Positions 45,080 through 53,494 are shown, counted from the stretch's first letter. The stretch is 64,000 bases of DNA from an uncultured Candidatus Melainabacteria bacterium (GCA_934692295.1 CAKUTL010000004.1:15492-79491), one strand, 5' to 3'. Translations and numbers: made by a program. Notes: generated by a model from the sequence alone, not told the origin.

Positions 45080-46081
45080 CTAAATTTTAGGTTTTGTATA
45101 TTTGTAAATTTTACCTTCTTCACAAAAAGAGTATTCTTCAAAAGATTCTTCTAGCAATTTCCAAATAAAAACCATAGCAAAATCTAGAAAATCTTTACAA
45201 AGATTTTCTAGATCAGTAATCAGACCTCTTTTTTCATACTTATCTGGCAAATTTAACTCCCAATTTGGATACACATACGTTCTATCAGGAGATAATGAGA
45301 AATTATTTATTTGAATAAATTTATTATGATCTGGATGTTCTAAAGCATTTCTTATATCAACTAACTTTGCTAAAAATTTACTATTCTGTTCTTTTACAAA
45401 GGTAGCTAAGCATCCATTTTCTGAAACAAGGTTTTGAGATCTTAAAATTCTAACGGCATTATCTATTCGCTTATCATGTTTCATAATTGAATTCTTTATA
45501 TTTTCAGATAAGGAAGTATCATAAAAGGCAGTTAATAATCTTGAAAGTTTATTCAATATTGAACCACATTCTGTAATTATAATATCCTTAACTTTCTTTT
45601 CTAAATTAGGCATAAATGCTTTTATCTCAAAATTATTTGCATATTCTGGAACATCTAATTTATTTAGTTGCTCATTAAAACTGTTTGCAAAATCAATATA
45701 CGAATCCTCGAAAGATGCACAATTCAATAAAATTTGAAAAATTATACCCTTGACTTGCTCTATATTAGTCCTTTTAGAAAAAGTTATAGCTTGATATTTT
45801 CCAAAATGTTTTTGCTCTATCCCCTCTAAAAAATAGAAAAAATTAGCAACAAGCGAATTTTCAACTCCTTTATTCAATATTTTGGATTTTGTATTAGGAG
45901 ATAGTAAATATTGATTTTGAGAATCTCTTTCAGTTCCCATAATAATTCTATAAATACTTTTTTCACAAAATGCGTACAATCCATTATTAATAACAATTAA
46001 GCCTTTAACAGGACTATCCATATCCATACTAAATGCTTTTTGTTTATATGTAGAAAAATTTGAATAATCTGGTTTTCGCAT
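45080..46081 (-). CDS. Unknown protein with HEPN-like motif
   Basis: 333 residues, largely helical. Near residue 240, DIRNALEHPDHNK gives R-x4-H, the catalytic signature of HEPN ribonuclease domains common in abortive-infection proteins, set between helices as expected. The N-terminal half (GLIVINNGLYAFCEKSIYRI) is unrecognised. It is 10 bp downstream of the T5orf172-domain gene, so the two form an operon. A defence or toxin role is plausible inference, not shown. Confidence 0.5.
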   Translation of the reverse strand: MRKPDYSNFSTYKQKAFSMDMDSPVKGLIVINNGLYAFCEKSIYRIIMGTERDSQNQYLLSPNTKSKILNKGVENSLVANFFYFLEGIEQKHFGKYQAITFSKRTNIEQVKGIIFQILLNCASFEDSYIDFANSFNEQLNKLDVPEYANNFEIKAFMPNLEKKVKDIIITECGSILNKLSRLLTAFYDTSLSENIKNSIMKHDKRIDNAVRILRSQNLVSENGCLATFVKEQNSKFLAKLVDIRNALEHPDHNKFIQINNFSLSPDRTYVYPNWELNLPDKYEKRGLITDLENLCKDFLDFAMVFIWKLLEESFEEYSFCEEGKIYKYTKPKI

Positions 46082-46091
46082 AAGTTTAATA

Positions 46092-46715
46092 TTAACTAAC
46101 TACATTAGTATATGTTTCGTCGTAAATATCTTGGAGATTTTTGCCTTCGAAAGTCCAATATCTGCATGGTGCTACATTGTATGGTAATTCAAGCAATTCT
46201 CTTGTAGCTTTGGTTAATGAATACTCTTTGTCATTAAACAAAACTTTCTTTTCACTTATAACTTTTACGGTGATATTAGTATCTTTTACATAGTTCAAAA
46301 TCGCACCATTAGGAATATTCATTTCATCAAAATTCAGCATTGGTCTATGATACTGCTTAACAGCATTATATTCTTCCTCAGTAACCCCTTTATTCAAAGC
46401 TTTATCTACATCAAAGGTTATTTCTCTTGTTGCTAACACTTGTAGCAAAGGAATTACTTGATCTGGTTCTATATTAAAGAATTCTCTTCTAGGATTTATT
46501 CGACAATTTCTAAAAGCATTGTGAATAAGTGCTTCAATTTTTGAACAATCACTGACTTCACCTGCCCACAAACATTCAAACGGTAAAGGAACTCCTGTAG
46601 AATAAAGTTCAGACATTCTTGCTTGCAAATCTTTTCTTTGAGTTTTACCAATTTTTATAAGATTTGGCATAGCTTCGTTTCTCAGTACATATACAATTTC
46701 ATACTTTTCAGGCAT
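46092..46715 (-). CDS. T5orf172 / GIY-YIG-like domain protein
   Basis: 208 residues from the ATG at 46715; the frame continues to 46805, but AAGGA 6 nt before 46715 is the only good ribosome-binding site. The domain YEIVYVLRNEAMPNLIKIGK, DLQARMSELYSTGVPLPFEC and IEALIHNAFRNCRINPRREF matches the T5orf172/Mug113 branch of the GIY-YIG superfamily, found in phage and mobile-element proteins. The remainder may bind DNA. It is co-transcribed with the HEPN-like gene. Confidence 0.7.
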   Translation of the reverse strand: MPEKYEIVYVLRNEAMPNLIKIGKTQRKDLQARMSELYSTGVPLPFECLWAGEVSDCSKIEALIHNAFRNCRINPRREFFNIEPDQVIPLLQVLATREITFDVDKALNKGVTEEEYNAVKQYHRPMLNFDEMNIPNGAILNYVKDTNITVKVISEKKVLFNDKEYSLTKATRELLELPYNVAPCRYWTFEGKNLQDIYDETYTNVVS

Positions 46716-46818
46716 ATTCATTTCCTTTTTCTTAAGAATATCATAAATATTTTTTCTTTCAAAATCAATAAAATCTTCTATAAATTTACTTGTTACCACA
46801 AGCATAGGAGATTTCTTT

Positions 46819-47337
46819 ATGTACTATTTCCCAAATTTAGATGAGCAAACAAGATTGATTATGATTAGTGAATTAGAATCAGACCTTAAAACAGGTTTAT
46901 TCTATGAACCAAAATCCCTAACATCAACAGGCATGTTCAAATACAAAAGATTACTGAAAGAATGTTTTTCTACCGGAACACTTGAAACATTACAACAAAA
47001 ACTTTCTCAATCAGATTTTAGAGAAAAAGACAACAGAGGGCGAAAAACTCCGTCTAATATTCGAGAAACTCTTACATTTAACGATTTCAACCGCTACTAC
47101 ATCAGAGCTATGCTAATACGTGCGTTGAATGAAAATAAAAAACTTTGTGTGTATCGTGCAAAACAATCTATGCACGAACGCCAACAATCTAAACTTGCTA
47201 TGAATAAAGTTTATTTTGATAAACAAGAAATTAAACAACTTCTTGAATTATGCAGAGATTACCGAAAATTATTCAGCTCAAATACTCAAACAGAACTCTT
47301 AAAGCCAAATTCCGGACTAAGTCTAAAGTTTTATTAA
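46819..47337 (+). CDS. Unknown 172-residue protein
   Basis: AGGAGA lies before the ATG. The protein is basic and helical with a central RGRKTPSNIRETLTFNDFNR and many Gln/Lys residues; no family is recognised. It is divergent from the T5orf172 gene and followed by an independently promoted small RNA. A DNA- or RNA-binding role is possible from charge alone. Confidence 0.6.
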   Translation: MYYFPNLDEQTRLIMISELESDLKTGLFYEPKSLTSTGMFKYKRLLKECFSTGTLETLQQKLSQSDFREKDNRGRKTPSNIRETLTFNDFNRYYIRAMLIRALNENKKLCVYRAKQSMHERQQSKLAMNKVYFDKQEIKQLLELCRDYRKLFSSNTQTELLKPNSGLSLKFY

Positions 47338-47370
47338 CTCAATTTTGAGTATATGAGCATTTGGAAATAA

Positions 47371-47399
47371 TTGGCAGGTCTTTTATTATCACTTATAGT
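47371..47399 (+). promoter_or_regulatory. Near-consensus sigma70 promoter for a small RNA
   Basis: TTGGCA (47371-47376), 17 nt, TATAGT (47394-47399). This is one of the best promoters in the window, yet no ORF follows it. Confidence 0.7.
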
Positions 47400-47405
47400 A
47401 TATAT

Positions 47406-47496
47406 GTACCCAAAGTTGTGAGGCATAAATGGACTAGAGCCATTCCTCCAGTAAAAAAGAACAAGTCAGGAGTCAGCCTAGAGTTGGCTCCTTTTA
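47406..47496 (+). ncRNA. Candidate small RNA, about 90 nt, promoter to terminator
   Basis: Starting about 7 nt after the -10 box, the transcript contains a hairpin (GAGG...AUGG-loop-CCAU-U-CCUC) and an intrinsic terminator with a 9-bp G.U-containing stem (GGAGUCAGC with GUUGGCUCC) and UUUUAUAUU. The only ORFs are two or five codons long. It sits in element B between defence-like genes. Antisense, antitoxin or regulatory roles are all possible; I recognise no family. Confidence 0.55.
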
Positions 47497-47499
47497 TAT
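47469..47499 (+). terminator. Intrinsic terminator of the small RNA
   Basis: GGAGTCAGC and GTTGGCTCC pair over 9 positions (two G.U pairs) around CTAGA, followed by TTTTATATT. Confidence 0.75.
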
Positions 47500-47718
47500 T
47501 GCATTTTTACACAACATTATTTTATCTAGTTCATTAATTATCTCTCCGCAGAAATTTAATCTTCTTATTTTCTCTCGTGAAAATTTTGCTTGTATCTAGC
47601 AAAAATTAACAATTTTACGATATATTTTTAGTAAAAATGCTAAAGCTATTAGCATTTTGGCGCATTTTGCTTTTTAGAAAGCCTTTCTATAGAATTTTTA
47701 CATTTTGTGTACTTTAAG
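47500..47718. other. Gene-free stretch with hairpins downstream of the leftward membrane-protein pair
   Basis: AAATGCTAA-AGCTA-TTAGCATTT (about 47634-47656) and AGAAAG-CC-TTTCT (about 47677-47689) could terminate the leftward pair. No coding frame is visible. Confidence 0.4.
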
Positions 47719-48282
47719 TTATTTATCTATTGTCATCTCTTTTCTAAATTCATTTAATATTTCAGCTATTGAATTTTGAGTATTTTTTGCTAATTCAATC
47801 AATTCCTTAATTGATTGTTCATTAAGTTTTAAAACTCCATTTTGAGACAATAAATCTATTTTCTGAAAAAAAATCTTTGTAGATTTTGAAATAGAACCTT
47901 TAAGTTTAAGAACTTTATAATCAGAAAGAAGCCATAAACATGATTCTGATAATTTTATGTCATTCCAAATATTATATAAATTTTCTTTTGCAGTATTAAC
48001 ATCAGTTAAATCAATAAATTCACTATGTTCTATATGATATAATAATATTGATATTAAATTTATAATAGAATTTCTGAATATATATAGTTTCCCAAAATAA
48101 TTCTGGAAAATATCAAACCTTTTAGAAAATAAAAAATTCGCTTTACTTTTCTCCAATTCTATTTTTTTATATAAAATTGGAGAAACAACCGATATGACAA
48201 GAGCTATCCAAGCTGGAGATGTCCGAAATATTTCAATAATTAAATCTTTATTATTAGAAAGTATACTCATTATTTTTTCCAT
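47719..48282 (-). CDS. Unknown protein with N-terminal transmembrane helix
   Basis: 187 residues. One transmembrane helix (about residues 22-40, AWIALVISVVSPILY) is followed by about 150 residues of helix, probably cytoplasmic and coiled-coil-forming. Its start lies inside the upstream gene (29-bp overlap), so the two are translationally coupled. A small membrane partner next to a soluble protein inside a defence-rich element fits an abortive-infection or toxin-type effector, but this is inference only. Confidence 0.6.
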   Translation of the reverse strand: MEKIMSILSNNKDLIIEIFRTSPAWIALVISVVSPILYKKIELEKSKANFLFSKRFDIFQNYFGKLYIFRNSIINLISILLYHIEHSEFIDLTDVNTAKENLYNIWNDIKLSESCLWLLSDYKVLKLKGSISKSTKIFFQKIDLLSQNGVLKLNEQSIKELIELAKNTQNSIAEILNEFRKEMTIDK

Positions 48283-49045
48283 TAATTGTTTCTATTTTGT
48301 CAATATTGTACTTTTGTACTTTTTCCCCCTTGTATTCAACCGACCCAGAAACTCTGTATAAATTTCTAAAAATATTTGAATCTTCTTCCAAAATAGATTT
48401 CTTTAAATTATCGTCATTAAATAATATTTTATTTGGTTTATCCGAAATACTTGGAATAATTGCTTTATCTCCTGGAGACGAACCACTAACATTTCTTGTT
48501 TGATAAAACTGTAATAAAACATTTTCAAAATTATTTATATGTTGTGCTTCTAATTGTTGAAGTTTTATTATTGCTTTTTCCCTTACAATACGTCCTTGTT
48601 GATTTGAAATTTCTATTTTATTTATAGTTTGTCGATTTTTCATAGTTTCAATTTCAAGACTTAATTTTCCATCATCTTCAAATATTTCTGTTAAATTTTT
48701 AGCATGTCTACATTCTTTTCTAGAACAACTTAAATCATCTACTTCTTCATTTTCAAATTTTTGTAAAAACTTTTGTAAATATTTAAAAAAATCAACTATT
48801 GTATACTGCAATATTTCTGGATATAGAACAAGAGTTGATACAATAATCAATTCATATATTTGACTGCCAGAGTGAATTCGTGATATTGCAATTTCTGGTA
48901 TTGAATCTTGAATATGCTTTTGGTAATCTTTTCCAACAGATGAGTTATATTCTTTTTGTATCGCTGAAAAAAATGCTACTATGTTTTCAATTTTTATTGG
49001 TCTTGTATTTTGTATATGTATTTGTGCAGTATATTGATTATTCAT
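48254..49045 (-). CDS. Unknown soluble protein, partner of the following membrane protein
   Basis: 263 residues with no recognised family. The N-terminal region (YTAQIHIQNTRPIKIENIVA) looks like a small alpha/beta domain. It is followed by an acidic helical segment and a C-terminal stretch (NIFRNLYRVSGSVEYKGEKV) that looks like a beta-strand-rich domain of its own. First gene of a coupled two-gene leftward unit. Confidence 0.6.
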   Translation of the reverse strand: MNNQYTAQIHIQNTRPIKIENIVAFFSAIQKEYNSSVGKDYQKHIQDSIPEIAISRIHSGSQIYELIIVSTLVLYPEILQYTIVDFFKYLQKFLQKFENEEVDDLSCSRKECRHAKNLTEIFEDDGKLSLEIETMKNRQTINKIEISNQQGRIVREKAIIKLQQLEAQHINNFENVLLQFYQTRNVSGSSPGDKAIIPSISDKPNKILFNDDNLKKSILEEDSNIFRNLYRVSGSVEYKGEKVQKYNIDKIETINGKNNEYTF

Positions 49046-49243
49046 AAGTAAATCTTATCATATAAAATGTTAAATACCTTACAATCTTATATAGTTTCTT
49101 TACCTAAGTTAATGTTTACTCTATTTTTCTACAATTTTTATCTACATAACCAAATAATAATACTTTATCTTTATTAACTTTTATAATTTAATTGCTTTTA
49201 ATGGAACCACTGTGTTAATATAAAATCATAACAAAGGGAAAGT

Positions 49244-50479
49244 ATGACAGTTGCAAATAAAGACAATATAAAAAAGGCTATGAAAAATCTTGGGATTAAT
49301 ACTCTAACAGAATTAGCAAATGAAGTTGGAATAACTAAAAATCAATTATCTGTTATTTTATCAGATAGATATAATCCTATTAAATCTACTTTTTTTGAAT
49401 TAAGTGAAGTTTTACGAGTAACACCTGATCAAATTATTAATTTTAAAGATAATCACTTAAAAAAACAAAACTATATTCCAAAAACAAGTAAATATTCTGC
49501 AATTGAACTTTTTGCAGGAGGAGGAGGATTAGCTCTTGGTTTGGAACAAGCTGGAATTGATACTATTCTTCATGTTGACAATGACAAATATTGTTGCGAT
49601 ACCTTATCAAAAAATAGACCAAATTGGAATGTAATTTGTTCAGATGTTTCAAAAATAGATTTTAAGCCATATAAGGGAAAAATAAATATTGTAACAGGAG
49701 GATTCCCTTGTCAAGCTTTTAGTTATGCTGGTAAAAAACTTGGTTTTGAAGATACTAGAGGAACATTATTTTATGAATTTGCTCGTTGTGTAAAAGAAAC
49801 AGAACCAGTAATATTTGTTGCAGAGAATGTTCGAGGATTAATATCTCATGATGAGGGGCGAACTTTAAAAACTATTATTGATATTTTTGAAAGCCTAGGA
49901 TATGACATACAAACAAAATTATTAAATGCGGTAAATTATAATGTTCCACAAAAAAGGGAACGAATTGTAATCGTGGGAACCAAAAAGGGTTCAAAAATAA
50001 AATTTGAATACCCCAAAGAATCAAAGAAAATAAAAACCTTACGAGATGCATTAAAAAATGTTCCAAAATCAGAAGGGCAATCTTATAGCAAAACCAAGCA
50101 AGATGTATTAAAACTTGTTCCTCCAGGTGGTTGTTGGAGAAATTTACCATTAAATATACAAAAAACATATATGGGTAAAAGCTTTACAAGTGGTGGAGGA
50201 AGAACTGGAATGGCGAGAAGAATTGCTTGGGATGAACCTTGCCTAACATTGACCTGTTCCCCAAGTCAGAAACAAACAGAAAGATGTCATCCCGATGAAA
50301 CTAGACCTTTTACAGTTAGAGAATATGCAAGAATACAGACATTTCCTGACGACTGGGAATTCACAGGAGGTATTGGGCAACAATACAAACAAATTGGAAA
50401 CGCAGTACCTGTAGAACTAGGAAGACAAATTGGGGTACAAATAAAAAAGGCTATTAAATCCTATTTATCAGATAACTAA
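49244..50479 (+). CDS. C5-cytosine DNA methyltransferase with fused N-terminal XRE helix-turn-helix
   Basis: 411 residues. Residues 1-68 form an XRE-type helix-turn-helix (LTELANEVGITKNQLSVILS). The m5C domain follows: I (AIELFAGGGGLALGLEQAG), IV (TGGFPCQAFSYAG, Cys156), VI (VAENVRGL), VIII (VPQKRERIVIVG), the target-recognition region, and IX-X (REYARIQTFPDDW, QIGNAVPVELG). N-terminal HTH fusions in M.MspI/M.EcoRII/M.SsoII-like enzymes repress their own promoter, so autoregulation is likely. AAAGGGAAAG precedes the ATG. Its stop abuts the stop of the convergent endonuclease gene. Confidence 0.9.
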   Translation: MTVANKDNIKKAMKNLGINTLTELANEVGITKNQLSVILSDRYNPIKSTFFELSEVLRVTPDQIINFKDNHLKKQNYIPKTSKYSAIELFAGGGGLALGLEQAGIDTILHVDNDKYCCDTLSKNRPNWNVICSDVSKIDFKPYKGKINIVTGGFPCQAFSYAGKKLGFEDTRGTLFYEFARCVKETEPVIFVAENVRGLISHDEGRTLKTIIDIFESLGYDIQTKLLNAVNYNVPQKRERIVIVGTKKGSKIKFEYPKESKKIKTLRDALKNVPKSEGQSYSKTKQDVLKLVPPGGCWRNLPLNIQKTYMGKSFTSGGGRTGMARRIAWDEPCLTLTCSPSQKQTERCHPDETRPFTVREYARIQTFPDDWEFTGGIGQQYKQIGNAVPVELGRQIGVQIKKAIKSYLSDN

Positions 50480-51175
50480 TTATAATTGTTTAACCAATTC
50501 TTGGATAATTTCGGAAATTAAATCTGTGCTGTCAACTTCGTCAGCAATAGATGTAAATGTTTCAATAAGTTCATTGTAAAAATTTTCATCCCCAGTTAAT
50601 CGATACCAAAAATCTTGCCCTATAACTACAGGATATTCTTCGTTAATTGTTTTATAAAATTGAGATAAGTCTGACTCTACTCCATAAAGAATTCCAACAA
50701 TACAATCAATATTTGGATTAAAATTGGGTAATCGATTTACACGAGCTAAATTTTTAATCGCCTTAAAATCATCTTTAATAGATGTAATATCTGCAAAATT
50801 TATTGTATTCGGGCCAGATTTAATTTGACAATATTTTCTTCTCCCATCAATAGCGTCTACAAATTCAATGTCAATACCAGAAGTAGTAGAAGCCAAACCA
50901 GATAATACTTCACAACAAAAAGTTTGAATTTGATTGCCAAAAGTAGTATTTATAGATGTTCCTAAGACTCTTGGATAAATAAGAGCCTTGGCCAGACTTT
51001 CTTTTGAAGTGTCCCCAAAAGCAAAATTTGCCAAATATTTAATTAAAAAAGGATTAATAACAAATTCTTTTATCTTTTTTAATTTCTTAGTATTTTTAAT
51101 ATGATTTTTTACAATATTTTCCTTAAAAAAGGTCTTAGCTTTTAGAAGTATCTCTTGTTTTTCTTGTTCGTTCAT
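50480..51175 (-). CDS. Eco47II/PmeII-family type II restriction endonuclease
   Basis: 231 residues. Recognisable family blocks are ALIYPRVLGTSINTTFGNQI and GIDIEFVDAIDGRRKYCQIK, the latter carrying the D...D-x-x-x-x-x-QxK catalytic strand of the PD-(D/E)xK type, then SGPNTINFADI. Known relatives (Eco47II, Sau96I types) cut GGNCC or GGWCC; the exact site cannot be read here. It converges tail-to-tail with the HTH-methyltransferase gene at zero gap, forming an RM pair. Confidence 0.82.
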   Translation of the reverse strand: MNEQEKQEILLKAKTFFKENIVKNHIKNTKKLKKIKEFVINPFLIKYLANFAFGDTSKESLAKALIYPRVLGTSINTTFGNQIQTFCCEVLSGLASTTSGIDIEFVDAIDGRRKYCQIKSGPNTINFADITSIKDDFKAIKNLARVNRLPNFNPNIDCIVGILYGVESDLSQFYKTINEEYPVVIGQDFWYRLTGDENFYNELIETFTSIADEVDSTDLISEIIQELVKQL

Positions 51176-51302
51176 ATTAAACTCCTACTTTCCAATAAAA
51201 GTCTAACACAAACAATAAAATCATGGCTATAGTTTTATATCCGATTGAAAACTCTTGCTCTAAAAGAAAGACATATTATTTTGTATAAAGAAAATCAAAT
51301 AA

Positions 51303-51398
51303 CGAATAAATAGTCTTGATTACAAAATTGACCAAGGTGTCTATAAACTTTACAATCTAACAGATTATGAAATCAAAATAATTGAAAAATCAACTTGA
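51303..51398 (+). pseudogene. Fossil C-terminus of a type IIG / N6-adenine methyltransferase
   Basis: A start-less frame reads LDYKIDQGVYKLYNLTDYEI then KIIEKST and stops. This closely matches the conserved C-terminal signature (I-D-x-x-V-Y-x-L-Y-x-L-T-x-x-E-I-x-I-I-E) of type IIG, Eco57I-like and PglX-like DNA methyltransferases. Nothing of the upstream gene remains, so a larger RM or BREX-type enzyme gene was deleted here. Confidence 0.6.
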
Positions 51399-51407
51399 TA
51401 ATATTTA

Positions 51408-52199
51408 TTATTCAGAATCTGCCAATGCGGAAATCTCAGCAGCCTCACCAGCTGGAATTATCCAAGAACATAGATAGTGAGTTATAAATTCTGTACGATT
51501 TTCTAAATGTTTTGTTTTTGGATTATACATAATTTTCTTTCGAAGATTTTCAAGAGAAAAATTGTTATCTGCAATTTCATCAACTAATTCGAAATCAAAA
51601 TTATTTATTGTTAAAACTTTTGTTGAGGTTATGTCAAAATTAATATATTCCCCACAAAATTCTGATAAATTGACTCTGAATTTTGGAGAAATAAAAATCA
51701 CATGTTCAGATGTTTTAAATACAAAAATACATTTATCTTGCTTTTTCTGCTTTCCTGATGTTTTCGTTAAAAAAGCCCATAATTCTAGGTTTTTGTGCAG
51801 CCTTTTTTCTAAAATTTCAATTTTGTAATTTCGTTTTTCAAAAAGCGTTAGCATATTTTCTTTTTTTATACTCAAAAGGTACTTAGATGTTATCCAAAGA
51901 AAAACATCTATAAATCTATTTCGAGAATAAAATACTAAAACATCTCCATTACTAATCCATTGCAACAGAGAATTATTATTCAAGTTTGGATTTTGTTCCT
52001 CATTATAAAACATTTTGATTTTATTGGCTAAAAAAATCTTTTTATCTTCTGGGAGATTAAAAAGTATTCTTTGCATAATTTTGTCAATTTGCAAATATCT
52101 TCCTTGTATTCCTGCAAATGGATTTACACTTAATTTACTATTATTTAAAAAATTATCTAATTCTTCAGAATCAAGCCCTAAAAAATATCTTTCATACAT
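51408..52199 (-). CDS. Unknown 263-residue protein
   Basis: No family recognised. Mixed alpha/beta composition with FVFKTSEHVIFISPKFRVNL as a probable strand pair, and a C-terminus ending GEAAEISALADSE. There is no signal peptide or transmembrane helix. It starts 3 bp after the stop of the zinc-ribbon gene, so the two are one operon. The context (defence cargo) is the only hint of function. Confidence 0.55.
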   Translation of the reverse strand: MYERYFLGLDSEELDNFLNNSKLSVNPFAGIQGRYLQIDKIMQRILFNLPEDKKIFLANKIKMFYNEEQNPNLNNNSLLQWISNGDVLVFYSRNRFIDVFLWITSKYLLSIKKENMLTLFEKRNYKIEILEKRLHKNLELWAFLTKTSGKQKKQDKCIFVFKTSEHVIFISPKFRVNLSEFCGEYINFDITSTKVLTINNFDFELVDEIADNNFSLENLRKKIMYNPKTKHLENRTEFITHYLCSWIIPAGEAAEISALADSE

Positions 52200-52202
52200 A
52201 AA

Positions 52203-52604
52203 TTAATATACCTCATATACTAAAAGTTGTTGTTCTCTAAAATTAGAACTTCCTAATTCTATTTCATTCAAATAAACAATCATAGAATTCTTTATTCGCC
52301 CTTTTGTACTTTTTATCATTTTAACAAATTCTGATAATGGAATTCGGATTTTAGAAACTCTAAATTTATATACTTCATCATCAAATGAATAATCTTCATT
52401 CCAGATATATTCATCTTCTTCTGGATATGAATGTATTAGGTCTAAATTCAACTTATATAATGCTTTTTGTATATTTATATCTAACTCTCCACAAGTTTTT
52501 TTGCATTTCTTGCAAATATATCGTTGTTTTCCGTTTTTAGTTCCATTTTTAACCCATTCATGCAAACAGTTTAATCTCTTTAGTACCATATTTTTACCTA
52601 TCAA
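52203..52604 (-). CDS. Small protein with zinc-ribbon-like N-terminus
   Basis: 133 residues. NCLHEWVKNGTKNGKQRYIC followed by KKC and KTCG presents four to five Cys/His ligands in the arrangement of the IS1 InsA/transposase-type zinc ribbon (x-G-x-x-x-G-K-Q-R-Y-x-C-K-x-C). The rest (DEVYKFRVSKIRIPLSEFVK) is unrecognised. It is first in a two-gene leftward operon and probably binds nucleic acid. Confidence 0.6.
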   Translation of the reverse strand: MIGKNMVLKRLNCLHEWVKNGTKNGKQRYICKKCKKTCGELDINIQKALYKLNLDLIHSYPEEDEYIWNEDYSFDDEVYKFRVSKIRIPLSEFVKMIKSTKGRIKNSMIVYLNEIELGSSNFREQQLLVYEVY

Positions 52605-52738
52605 TACTTTGTATTGATAAAATAATAACTTAAAATGCTTATATAGTCAATATTTCAAATAAATAATACGAATAATCACAATAAAACAAATTTTTGATGA
52701 AAAAGATTTTATATACAGTATACGAAAGGAGAAAAACG

Positions 52739-52884
52739 TGAACAAACAAATTTGAAAAAATAGTCTTCGTAATTAAGACACAAGTTGAAGTGATTACGAA
52801 AAAGAAGAAATTAAACGGTTATTAAAAATCTTATTTGCTGATACGATTTCAACCCGTTTAACTTCTTCCCAATCGGAGATTTAA
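52739..52884 (+). pseudogene. Decayed small ORF with three in-frame stops
   Basis: An ideal AAAGGAG sits 6 nt before GTG 52739, but the frame reads MNKQI-stop-KNSLRN-stop-DTS-stop and then 31 protein-like codons, SDYEKEEIKRLLKILFADTI followed by STRLTSSQSEI, ending at TAA 52882-52884. The most economical view is a gene of about 48 codons decayed by nonsense mutations. It overlaps the hairpin-rich leader described next, so the two readings compete. Confidence 0.4.
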
Positions 52885-52967
52885 TCTCCATTCATAGCTG
52901 TTCATAGAACTATGCTATATATGAACAGTGTAGTACAAAAATAATCTAAACTCTACGGGCATAGAGT
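52766..52967 (+). ncRNA. Hairpin-rich leader or structured RNA
   Basis: Five consecutive inverted repeats lie in 200 nt: TTCGTAAT/ATTACGAA (52766, 52793); GAAGAAATTAAACGG/CCGTTTAACTTCTTC (52804, 52854; 14 of 15); GGAGAT/ATCTCC (about 52875); CTGTTCATA/TATGAACAG (about 52898, 52920); ACTCTA/TAGAGT (about 52950). The last ends 23 nt before the ATG of the 141-residue gene. It may be a regulatory leader or an independent RNA. Confidence 0.4.
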
Positions 52968-52989
52968 AGAGCTATAGGAGAAAAAGAAA

Positions 52990-53415
52990 ATGACAGAAAA
53001 TCTTTCTTATTGTACTCTTGGTGCATACGATTTCGAAAAATTAAAAGAAATCGGAATTGCACAATCCGTAATGGAAAAGTTGGAAAACAGTAAATTTTTC
53101 AACAAAAACGGTGAATTTTTGGAAGTCTCAAATATTGATTCACTTGAAGAAATCAAACTTCTTGTTGATTTACATATTGGAACTATCTTAAATTCATATT
53201 CAGAAGAAGATGTTTTAAGTAGTATTTACGAAATTCAACTTCCTGATGAGTACATCCCGTTTTCATTACAATTTGCGAGGTATAATGTCTTTCTACATTG
53301 GAAGAACAATCTTTTAAATGCAGTAATGACAAAATACAATCAAATAGTTGTATCTCCAAGTAGTGAAATTCCAATTGGACCTAACGATATTGTGATTACA
53401 ATATCAGAAGAATAA
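52990..53415 (+). CDS. Unknown 141-residue acidic protein near the replication/recombinase genes
   Basis: GGAG lies before the ATG. The product is acidic and helical with LEEIKLLVDLHIGTILNSYS and a hydrophobic C-terminal third, ending DIVITISEE. No family is recognised. It is separated from the following genes by a strong terminator, so it forms its own transcription unit together with the structured leader. Confidence 0.6.
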   Translation: MTENLSYCTLGAYDFEKLKEIGIAQSVMEKLENSKFFNKNGEFLEVSNIDSLEEIKLLVDLHIGTILNSYSEEDVLSSIYEIQLPDEYIPFSLQFARYNVFLHWKNNLLNAVMTKYNQIVVSPSSEIPIGPNDIVITISEE

Positions 53416-53440
53416 GGAGAAATCCTTATCAGAACTATCG

Positions 53441-53474
53441 GAACGCTCAAGTGTACTTGAGCGTTCTTTTTTAT
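53441..53474 (+). terminator. Strong intrinsic terminator
   Basis: GAACGCTCAAG-TGTA-CTTGAGCGTTC, an 11-bp perfect stem with tetraloop, followed by TTTTTT. Confidence 0.9.
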
Positions 53475-53494
53475 CATCAATAGGAGGAAATCAA

